NCBI GenBank assembly: GCA_964413535.1
Contig: CAYPTB010000056.1
Span: 1-41,703, forward strand
From: CAYPTB01 sp964413535
GTDB lineage: Bacteria; Planctomycetota; UBA1135; GCA-002686595
DNA length: 41,703 nucleotides
Direction of reading: 5' to 3'
In this document: positions 1 through 5,849 of the stretch, piece by piece
Layout: the number at the start of each line of letters is the position of its first letter
How positions within the stretch are numbered: position 1 is the first letter of the stretch
The notes under the pieces: model-generated
The model's database searches: none
Seen by the model: only the letters and a program-made list of their open reading frames with translations
What the model was told of the DNA's origin: nothing
Translations under genes and position numbers: made by a program

Positions 1-120
1 CACAAGTTCGGCATGCGGGTGATGCCGCTTGTGATCCGACACCTGGGGTTGTTTGCGCTCGGGGCTTCCGCGTTGGCCGCGTTTATCCTCTACGGCGTGT
101 CTCGTGCCGTAACCTCATGA
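1..120 (+). CDS. C-terminal end of a small membrane protein (5' truncated by window)
   Basis: The frame is open from base 1 and ends at TGA 118-120, giving 39 residues. The visible part contains one hydrophobic stretch (HLGLFALGASALAAFILYGV), so it is probably the last transmembrane helix of a membrane protein. It is followed after 17 bases by an attC site, which makes it the tail of an integron cassette gene. The family cannot be named from this fragment. Confidence 0.55.
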   Translation, partial: HKFGMRVMPLVIRHLGLFALGASALAAFILYGVSRAVTS

Positions 121-137
121 AAATGACTCGTTCAACT

Positions 138-207
138 GCCCAACACGGCGCTGCACCCGACGCCGCCCGCGTCGCTCGCGCGCCGCAGGTGAGCGCCAAC
201 GTTAGAC
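138..207 (+). other. attC recombination site 1
   Basis: The outer boxes are GCCCAAC (138-144) and GTTAGAC (201-207), fitting RYYYAAC and GTTRRRY. Inner boxes 147-157 (GGCGCTGCACC) and 188-197 (GGTGAGCGCC) are complementary except for one extra G at 153. This is the asymmetry that the integron integrase uses to choose a strand. The site is about 70 bp, in the usual attC range. Confidence 0.85.
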
Positions 208-277
208 GCGTGAATCCAGTAAGACTGCTGGGCGTTTGAGGAAGTAAGCATCTCCAATTGGGTCCCGTGGAGCCTCT

Positions 278-937
278 ATGGGCGAGCCATTGAAATCGAA
301 GGAATCTGAACACAATCGTGGTCGGCCGACACATCTGCGGGACTTCGATTTGAACGCCGGTTTGCATAACCTCCGAGATGTATCCGACACACCACAGCAA
401 CGCATTTGGGCATCACCGCTGTGGCATAACCTCTTGTTCCTGGTGGTTATGAGTGTGGCACTCTGGGTCGCGACATTCATCTACTTCTTCCCGGAAGAAA
501 GGATGGCACAGCCCAAGTCGCTTTGGTCGGTCGTACTCATGTGGACGGGTGTAACGATCTTCTTGGGTGTTGCAGCGCTGAGCGGTTTGCGATGGATCCA
601 TCGTGGACGGCTCGTGCTCGATCGCGACGAGCGTACGCTCTGCTTTTATTATCTTCTGTTTTGGCGTCGTATAGGTCGACGGCAACTCTCTTTGGATGAG
701 ATTGTGACACTGAATGTTCGCGCGCTGACGGTAGCCGGTGACAGCGAAAATGAACCGTGGACATATCGAATCGTTGTTGCGGAGTTGCGGGATGGCCGAC
801 TCGCATCGATTGCATTCGACTCGAAGCCAGGCATTGCCGGTGCGATCCGCGAGGCGATTGGCGTCCAACCTGTCGCTGCAGCGGACGGCGTCTCGCCGCT
901 ACGCTCCTCGGCCGTCCCCGCTGAGCTTCAGCGTTAG
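278..937 (+). CDS. Cassette-encoded membrane protein, function unknown
   Basis: 219 residues. A hydrophilic N-terminus of about 48 residues is followed by two predicted transmembrane helices (about residues 50-70 and 87-106). The rest is a cytosol-like domain rich in charged residues and beta-prone segments, resembling the PH-like tails of small two-helix membrane proteins, though I cannot name a family. The ATG at 278 has a plausible GGAG about 6 bases upstream. The last 25 residues are encoded by the attC 2 sequence and the stop TAG lies in its GTTAGGC box, so the natural C-terminus may have been longer or different before cassette formation. It is the only gene of cassette 202-933. Confidence 0.7.
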   Translation: MGEPLKSKESEHNRGRPTHLRDFDLNAGLHNLRDVSDTPQQRIWASPLWHNLLFLVVMSVALWVATFIYFFPEERMAQPKSLWSVVLMWTGVTIFLGVAALSGLRWIHRGRLVLDRDERTLCFYYLLFWRRIGRRQLSLDEIVTLNVRALTVAGDSENEPWTYRIVVAELRDGRLASIAFDSKPGIAGAIREAIGVQPVAAADGVSPLRSSAVPAELQR

Positions 938-939
938 GC
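863..939 (+). other. attC recombination site 2
   Basis: GTCCAAC (863-869) and GTTAGGC (933-939) are the outer boxes. The inner arms pair GCTGCAGCGG with CCGCTGAGC, leaving one unpaired G exactly as in attC 1, and GGACGG (883-888) pairs with CCGTCC (912-917) to extend the stem. It overlaps the 3' end of the upstream cassette gene, whose TAG stop is inside the right box. Confidence 0.85.
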
Positions 940-948
940 ACACTGGTC

Positions 949-1301
949 ATGACCATCGAAGATCTGATACGGCAATTCCGCGAGGCCGCAATCGAGAAGG
1001 GAGCGTTTGCGGAGCCAGCCGCCAAGGATCACGCTCTACACGATGTGATGCCTGTCACTTGGCGGCAGCTATACGATGCCGGAACCGAAGGGCAGCAGGC
1101 GTTCAGGGCGCTGCTCCTCGATGGCTCCCGGCATGTGCGCTCTTGGGTACAGCCCAACTCCTCGCTCTAGGAGATGATAGTGGCATCGCGGTTCTCGAGA
1201 CCAACGCAGCGAAGGGTGGACTCGACGGGTTCGTGTCGGAGATGGTCCTCGAAGAATGGAAGGCTGGGCGGCTTGGGCCTCCCCTTGGTAGCGTTGGGTG
1301 T
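949..1301 (+). pseudogene. DUF2019-like cassette gene, frameshifted
   Basis: The first frame starts at ATG 949 (MTIEDLIRQFREAAIEKGAF) and runs to about 1150 with the helical-repeat style of DUF2019 proteins. The protein then clearly continues in another frame (AQLLALGDDSGIAVLETNAA, then GFVSEMVLEEWKAGRL) from about 1153 to 1290. Read without a shift, the first frame ends prematurely at TAG 1168-1170. A single small indel between about 1135 and 1155 explains this. The second frame has no stop of its own and runs into the next gene at 1302. Either the gene is dead or there is a sequencing error. The DUF2019 assignment is from memory of the family's conserved C-terminal pattern. Confidence 0.6.
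1293..1299 (+). other. Possible leftover attC right box (GTTGGGT)
   Basis: GTTGGGT fits GTTRRRY and sits 2 bases before the ATG at 1302. The gap from box to start codon is 2 bases here, against 9 or 10 bases after attC 2 and attC 3. No left half of an attC precedes it, because the DUF2019-like coding sequence runs up to it. It may be all that remains of an attC deleted when two cassettes fused, or it may be chance. Confidence 0.3.
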
Positions 1302-1544
1302 ATGTTGAGCGAACTCGCGTTGCGGCGGCTACTGGACAAGCTGTGTGTCGAACTCGGGTTCTGCCTTCCGCCAGAGGGTCAACAGAGGCTGGTGGAGAAT
1401 CCACCGGCGGATGTGTTGTCCTTCACAGACGCCGTCTTCATCGAGGAGGGTTTGGATCCGTCAACTGCCGATCGGCATCTGTATCGTCAGGTGCGCGACC
1501 TGATCGCGGACTCTTTCCGACGTGGTGGTTACGATTGCGCCTAA
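1302..1544 (+). CDS. Small conserved hypothetical cassette protein
   Basis: 80 residues starting at ATG 1302 (MLSELALRRLLDKLCVELGF). It has a predicted helical N-terminus, then an LPPEGQQRL segment, a DVLSFTDAVFIEEGLDP segment and an HLYRQVRDLIADSF helix. I recognise it only as a recurrent small hypothetical protein of soil and cassette genomes, so no function can be given. It is in the same frame as the broken DUF2019-like gene just upstream, with no stop between them, so a read-through fusion cannot be excluded. Its TAA stop lies inside the left box of attC 3. Confidence 0.65.
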   Translation: MLSELALRRLLDKLCVELGFCLPPEGQQRLVENPPADVLSFTDAVFIEEGLDPSTADRHLYRQVRDLIADSFRRGGYDCA

Positions 1545-1637
1545 CTCGCCGCAGTACACGTCGCGCCGCGCGACGACGCATCGGCGAGAGCCCGCCCATC
1601 GCGCGCGGCTCGCGTTTGAGCGGCAAAGACGTTAGGC
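1539..1637 (+). other. attC recombination site 3
   Basis: GCCTAAC (1539-1545) and GTTAGGC (1631-1637) are the outer boxes, 99 bp from end to end. GCCGC just inside the left box pairs with GCGGC near 1620 in the right inner arm. The inner pairing is less clean than in sites 1 and 2. The GC-rich interior (about 1560-1610) can fold into further hairpins. Confidence 0.75.
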
Positions 1638-1647
1638 CGATGTAGCC

Positions 1648-2117
1648 ATGGCCATCAGCGAGTTGCACGCGTCCCATATCCGGCGGGTCAAAGTCGGCTT
1701 TATCGTTTCGGGTCCGGATCTCGACCCTGACGGAGTCACGAGGGCAATCGGCTTGACGCCGACACGGAAGGCAAGCTTCGGCGAACCTAGACGGAACTAC
1801 GCCGGACGCGTGCTCGGTACTGAGAGCGAGGGCTGGTGGAAGCTCGACAGACTCCTCATGTTGACTCGAATGACATCAACGATCACTTCGAGTTCCTGTT
1901 GGGCCTTCTGCTGCCTCACCGCGAGCAGTTGGCTTCCATGGCTTCTGGAGGGGAGACCTACTTCGATGTGCTCTGGGAGTCGACGTATCTCTACGCTGGC
2001 ACGGGTCCTTTGCTGAGTGCCCAAGTGTGTGAGGGGATCGGCGCACTTCGTGCGGGAATGGGATTCGACATCTACCAGGTGGACGAGGATGATTCGTCAC
2101 GGCCAATTCGCAGCTAG
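1648..2117 (+). pseudogene. DUF4279-like cassette gene, frameshifted
   Basis: ATG 1648 opens a frame with the DUF4279 N-terminal pattern (VKVGFIVSGPDLDPDGVTRA, then IGLTPTRK and GWWKLD). After about 1850 the family pattern continues in another frame (HVDSNDINDHFEFLLGLLLP, then GMGFDIYQVDEDD) to a stop at 2115-2117. A small indel between about 1845 and 1860 joins the two halves, giving a protein of about 155 residues, near the family's usual length. DUF4279 proteins are small alpha/beta proteins, often found beside toxins, with no proven role that I can apply here. As in the DUF2019-like gene, the break could be decay or a base-calling error. No attC is visible after it. Confidence 0.7.
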
Positions 2118-2153
2118 CCGCAGCAGCCGACCCAACGAGTTGGAGAAGGAACC

Positions 2154-2714
2154 ATGGCGCTAGAGCCGAAGAGAAGCGGGCCGAAGGCCAAGGGTACGTC
2201 GCGCGCGAGCAAGCCGCGCAAGCAGGCCGCCGGGGCCAAGTCTGCGCCGAAGGCGGGCGCGAAGGCCAAGGCCGGTGCAAAAGTGCAGCGCGCGAGCGCG
2301 ATGTCGGCCTCTCGTCTCATCGACGAGCGGATCCGGTCTCTGGGTGGGTGGCGCGCCGAGACTCTGGCGAAGGTTCGCCGCCTCGTCCACCAGGCGGACC
2401 CGGACATCGTGGAGGAGTGCAAGTGGATCAAGCCCAGCAACCCACTGGGGGTGCCCGTTTGGTCCCACGCTGGGATCGTGTGCACCGGAGAGAGCTACCA
2501 ACGGGTGGTCAAGCTGACCTTCGCCCGTGGTGCCTCCGTGGCGGACCCTCGCGGGCTCTTCAACTCCAGCCTCGAGGGGAACATGCGTCGCGCCATCGAC
2601 ATCCGGGAGGGAGAGGTGCTCGATCCGAAGGCGTTCAAGCTCTTGATCCAGGCCGCGGTCGCGGAGAACCTCCGGTCGAGCACCCCGAAGTCGCGGGGCC
2701 GTGGCCGGAAGTGA
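2154..2714 (+). CDS. DUF1801 domain protein with basic N-terminal tail
   Basis: 186 residues. Residues 1-45 are almost entirely Lys, Ala, Gly, Ser and Arg (for example KAGAKAKAGAKVQRA), like a histone-H1-type DNA-binding tail. Residues about 52-170 match the DUF1801 fold, including RSLGGWRAETLAKVRRLVHQ, EECKWIKPSNPLGVPVW and the final EGEVLDPKAFKLLIQAAV. DUF1801 proteins are small cytosolic proteins related to the YdhG/iron-chaperone-like fold, and their biochemical role is unsettled. The ATG has GGAGAAGG upstream. The stop at 2712-2714 is followed after one base by palindromic element 1, which probably forms the transcript's 3' end. Confidence 0.8.
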   Translation: MALEPKRSGPKAKGTSRASKPRKQAAGAKSAPKAGAKAKAGAKVQRASAMSASRLIDERIRSLGGWRAETLAKVRRLVHQADPDIVEECKWIKPSNPLGVPVWSHAGIVCTGESYQRVVKLTFARGASVADPRGLFNSSLEGNMRRAIDIREGEVLDPKAFKLLIQAAVAENLRSSTPKSRGRGRK

Positions 2715-2715
2715 G

Positions 2716-2829
2716 GGAGGTGCGTACGGTGCCAGTCCAATTCTTCACCTCTTCGCTCGAGCGTGGTTACTGCGTGCGGGTGTGTTGCGCGAAGAGGTGA
2801 AGAATTGGACGGGCACCGTACGCACCTCC
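2716..2829. repeat. Long palindromic element, copy 1
   Basis: Arms 2716-2756 and 2789-2829 (41 nt each) are reverse complements with one mismatch, and the loop is 32 nt. The core of the left arm reads TACGGTGCCAGTCCAATTCT followed by TCACCTC. Copy 4 has the same core (subtype A), and copies 2 and 3 have a related one (subtype B). The outer 9 bases (GGAGGTGCG / CGCACCTCC) are not shared with the other copies. It lies between the DUF1801 stop and the acyl-CoA synthetase start and would form a very stable hairpin in RNA. Confidence 0.9.
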
Positions 2830-2854
2830 TGATCGAGCGAGCGGGGCGAGCGCG

Positions 2855-4594
2855 ATGGCGATAGCGAGGGGCCTTCCGATCCACGACGTGACGCAGGCGG
2901 AGTTGCTCGCGCGGCTCGCGCGCGAGCACGGGGAGCGCGAGGCGCTTGTGTATCCGCGGCTCGGCGTGCGGATGACGTTCGCGACGCTCGAAGCGCAAAG
3001 CCTCGCGCTCGCGCGCGGGCTCGTGGCGCTCGGACTCGAGCCGGGCGAGCGCGTCGCGATCTGGGCGGAGAACGTGCCGGAGTGGATTCCGCTGCAGTTC
3101 GCGGCGGCGCGCGCGGGGCTCGTGCTCGTGACGGCCAACACGGCGCTCGCGCGCGACGAGATCGCCTACCTCTTGCGCCAGAGCCGCTCGGCGGCGGTCG
3201 TCACGTCGCGCGGCGTGCGCGCGCGCGAGTACATGGACGCGCTCGAGTACCTCTCGCGCTACGACGGCGTGCTGCCGGATCTGCGCCACGCGATCGCGAT
3301 GCGGCCCGACGCAGGCTGGCAGCCGACGACGATGCTCGAGCGCACGAGCTTCCTGTTGGCTCGGAGCGCCGGCGTCGAACCCGGCGCGACGAAGCTCACG
3401 CTCGAGGAGCTCGTGGAGCGCGGGCGCGACGTCGCGGTCGAGCGCGTGCTCGAGCGCGAGGCGCGCGTGCTGCCCGACGATCCGGTCAACATCCAGTACA
3501 CGTCGGGCACCACGGGCTTCCCCAAAGGCGTCGTGCTCACGAACCGGAACCTGGTCGAGAACGCCTACGCCATCGGGCGGCGCATGGGTATGCGCGCGGA
3601 CGATCGGCTGCTCCTGCAGGTGCCGCTCTTCCACTGCTTCGGCTGCGTCGTGTCGGTCATCGGCGCGTACACGCACGGCGTAGCGCTCGTCGCGCTCGAG
3701 CGCTTCGATCCGCTCGCGGCGCTCGAGGCGATCGCGGCCGAGCGCTGCACGCTCGCCTACGGCGTGCCGACGATGTTCCTCGCGCTGCTCGAGCATCCGG
3801 AGCGCGCGCGCTTCGACACGTCTTCGCTGCGCGGCGGGATCATGGGGGGCTCCATGTGCCCCGAGCCGCTCATGCGGCGCGTCGTGGCGGAGCTCGGCGC
3901 GAAGGGCATGCTCGTGGCGTACGGGCTGACGGAGGCGTCGCCCGGCGTGACGTGCTCGGCGCAGGACGATCCGATCGAGCTGCGCTGCGGGACGGTCGGA
4001 ACGGCGCTCGACGGCGTGGAGGTGATGATCGCCGATCCGGAGACGGGCGCGGAGCTCGCGCGCGGCGAGGCGGGCGAGCTCTGGACGCGCGGTCCGAACG
4101 TGATGCAGGGCTACTTCGACGATCCGCGCGCGACGGCGGAGGCGATCACGCCCGAGGGCTGGCTGCGCACGGGCGACCTCGCGACGGTGGACGCGGACGG
4201 CCGCGTGCGCATCGTCGGACGCATCAAGGAGCTCGTCATCCGTGGCGGCGAGAACGTCTACCCCGCCGAGGTCGAGGACGCACTGCGCGCACACCCCGAC
4301 GTGCGCGACGCCGCCGTGTTCGGCGTGCCGTCGGAGCGCTGGGGCGAGGAGGTCGCCGCCGCCGTCGTCCTGCGCCCGGGCGCGCGCGAGGACGCGGAGG
4401 CGATCCTCGCGTCGCTCGAGCACCGGCTCGCGCCGTTCAAGCACCCCACGCACGTGCGCTTCATGAGCGCGTTCCCGCTGACCGCATCGGGTAAGGTACA
4501 GAAGTTCCGACTCGCGGAGGCCTGCGGACTGGCGGGCGCGGCGGCGGACGAAGCGCGGAAGATGGACGGGAAGGACGGCGAACGAGCTCCATGA
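2855..4594 (+). CDS. AMP-forming acyl-CoA synthetase (fatty acid:CoA ligase type)
   Basis: 579 residues, full length for the ANL superfamily. It activates a carboxylic acid with ATP to an acyl-AMP and transfers the acyl group to CoA. Visible motifs are the P-loop YTSGTTGFPKG (about residue 214), FHCFGC before the substrate pocket, YGLTEASPG (about 356), GWLRTGDLATVD (about 436), the hinge GRIKELVIRGGENVYPAEVE (about 455) and the C-terminal ASGKVQK with the catalytic Lys (about 547). The pattern is that of medium or long-chain acyl-CoA ligases, but the exact substrate cannot be read. The stop overlaps the ATG of the serine hydrolase by 4 bases (ATGA), so the two are probably co-translated. No strong ribosome-binding site precedes ATG 2855. 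Confidence 0.92.
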   Translation: MAIARGLPIHDVTQAELLARLAREHGEREALVYPRLGVRMTFATLEAQSLALARGLVALGLEPGERVAIWAENVPEWIPLQFAAARAGLVLVTANTALARDEIAYLLRQSRSAAVVTSRGVRAREYMDALEYLSRYDGVLPDLRHAIAMRPDAGWQPTTMLERTSFLLARSAGVEPGATKLTLEELVERGRDVAVERVLEREARVLPDDPVNIQYTSGTTGFPKGVVLTNRNLVENAYAIGRRMGMRADDRLLLQVPLFHCFGCVVSVIGAYTHGVALVALERFDPLAALEAIAAERCTLAYGVPTMFLALLEHPERARFDTSSLRGGIMGGSMCPEPLMRRVVAELGAKGMLVAYGLTEASPGVTCSAQDDPIELRCGTVGTALDGVEVMIADPETGAELARGEAGELWTRGPNVMQGYFDDPRATAEAITPEGWLRTGDLATVDADGRVRIVGRIKELVIRGGENVYPAEVEDALRAHPDVRDAAVFGVPSERWGEEVAAAVVLRPGAREDAEAILASLEHRLAPFKHPTHVRFMSAFPLTASGKVQKFRLAEACGLAGAAADEARKMDGKDGERAP

Positions 4595-5784
4595 GGAACG
4601 TGAAGAGCGTGAACGGCGGGAAGCGCGCGGTCCTCTTGGCTCTCACCCTCGCGCTGGGCGTTCCCGCGCACGCGCTGCAGACGACGTCCATGCCGAAGGC
4701 GCCTCGGCCGGCGCCGGCGGTCGAGCCGATCGCGCTCGAGGAACTGCTCGAGGGCGTGCGCGCGACGCACGGGGTGGCGGCGCTCGGCGCGGCGCTGGTG
4801 CACGGCGGGGTGCTCGCCGGGATCGGAGTGGCGGGCGTGCGCGCGCGCGGGTCGGAGGAGCGCGTGACGCGCGCCGATCCGTGGCACCTCGGCTCGTGCA
4901 CGAAGGCCATGACGGCCACGCTGCTCGCGGTGCTCGACGAGCGCGAGGAGCTTGCGCTCGACGCGACGCTCGACGCGCTCTTCCCCGAGCTCGCGGACGA
5001 GATGCAGGCCGATTGGAAGCGCGTGACCCTCGTGCAGGTGCTGCAGCACCGCGCGGGCTTCGTGGAGAACCCGCTCGCGCTGTGGGCGAAGCTCACCGAG
5101 CATCCCGACGGCCCGGTCGCGGCGCGCGCAATGCTCGCGAGCGAGCTCCTCGTGGCGCCGCCCGACCACCCGTCGGGCACGTTCGTCTACTCGAATTCAG
5201 GCTACGCCGTCGCGGGCGCCGCGGCCGAACGCGCCACGGGCAAGAGCTTCGAGGAGCTCCTGCGCCAGCACGTCTTCGAGCCGCTCGGCATGCAGAGCGC
5301 GGGCTTCGGTCCGCCGGGCAGCGCGGACGCGCTCGATGCGCCGCGTGGGCACCAGAACGAGAAGCCCGTCGCTCCGGGCCCGGGCGCGGACAATCCCGCC
5401 TGGCTCGGGCCCGCCGGGACGGTGCACGCGAGCCTCGCAGATTGGGGCAAGTTCGCGGCGCTGCACCTCGCGGGTGCGCGCGGCGAGGAGACGGCGATCC
5501 TCTCGACGGAAGCCTTCGAGCGTCTGCACGCGCCGGCGAGCGGATCGGGCTCGCGCTACGCCTGCGGCTGGCTCGTCGAGCCGCGCGGTTGGGCGGGGGG
5601 CGATGTCTTGATGCACGCGGGCAGCAACACGCTGTGGCGCGCGGTCGTCTTCGTCGCGCCGGAGGTCGACCTCGCGCTACTCGCCGTGTGCAACGAGGCC
5701 GACAGCGACGCAGCGAAGGCCTGCGACGAGGCCGTGCAGCTCGTCCTCGCCCGGTGGACCGCGCAAAGCCTGCTGCCGCGCTGA
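4591..5784 (+). CDS. Secreted serine hydrolase of the beta-lactamase class C family
   Basis: 397 residues with a signal peptide (basic start, then RAVLLALTLALGVPAHA). The three class C / penicillin-binding-protein motifs are present: S102-C-T-K105, Y200-S-N202 and an H-A-G triad near 342. The family includes beta-lactamases, D-Ala-D-Ala peptidases and many esterases, and nothing here shows which reaction this one performs. It overlaps the acyl-CoA synthetase by 4 bases. An esterase releasing an acid for activation would fit that pairing, but this is inference. A hairpin at 5801-5836 follows the stop. Confidence 0.88.
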   Translation: MRNVKSVNGGKRAVLLALTLALGVPAHALQTTSMPKAPRPAPAVEPIALEELLEGVRATHGVAALGAALVHGGVLAGIGVAGVRARGSEERVTRADPWHLGSCTKAMTATLLAVLDEREELALDATLDALFPELADEMQADWKRVTLVQVLQHRAGFVENPLALWAKLTEHPDGPVAARAMLASELLVAPPDHPSGTFVYSNSGYAVAGAAAERATGKSFEELLRQHVFEPLGMQSAGFGPPGSADALDAPRGHQNEKPVAPGPGADNPAWLGPAGTVHASLADWGKFAALHLAGARGEETAILSTEAFERLHAPASGSGSRYACGWLVEPRGWAGGDVLMHAGSNTLWRAVVFVAPEVDLALLAVCNEADSDAAKACDEAVQLVLARWTAQSLLPR

Positions 5785-5800
5785 CGCGGGAGTACGGAAG

Positions 5801-5836
5801 TCGCGAGTTGGAGTCGCTCGAAGCCCCAGCTCGCGA
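5801..5836. terminator. Hairpin between convergent genes
   Basis: TCGCGAGTTGG (5801-5811) pairs with CCAGCTCGCGA (5826-5836) with one G-T pair and a 14-base loop. It sits between the convergent serine hydrolase and FG-GAP genes and could stop transcription from both sides. No U-tract is present. Confidence 0.5.
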
Positions 5837-5849
5837 GGTCGGCCCCGCG

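Larger units (their letters stand above)
1..2117 (+). mobile_element. Integron gene-cassette array (partial, no integrase in view)
   Basis: Short unrelated genes all read rightward and are separated by three sites with attC architecture: an outer RYYYAAC box, a GTTRRRY box and an imperfect inverted repeat between them. As is typical for cassettes, gene stop codons fall inside attC boxes: TAG 935-937 lies in GTTAGGC, and TAA 1542-1544 lies in GCCTAAC. Cutting after the G of each GTTRRRY gives cassettes 202-933 and 934-1631, and a third starting at 1632 for which I see no closing attC. GC is lower than in the genes from 2855 on, by eye. The integrase and attI would be expected upstream, left of base 1. 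Whether this is a complete integron or an orphan attC cluster cannot be decided here. Confidence 0.8.

Noticed and set aside
1152..1158. GCCCAAC as the left box of another attC
   Set aside because: It lies inside the DUF2019-like coding sequence (AQLLAL in the second frame), and the inner arms needed for an attC before GTTGGGT at 1293 cannot be found.
2735..2829. Palindromic elements as mere transcription terminators
   Set aside because: Arms of 36-46 bp with conserved sequence, a copy inside a coding region, and two sequence subtypes do not fit simple terminators, though they may act as such.
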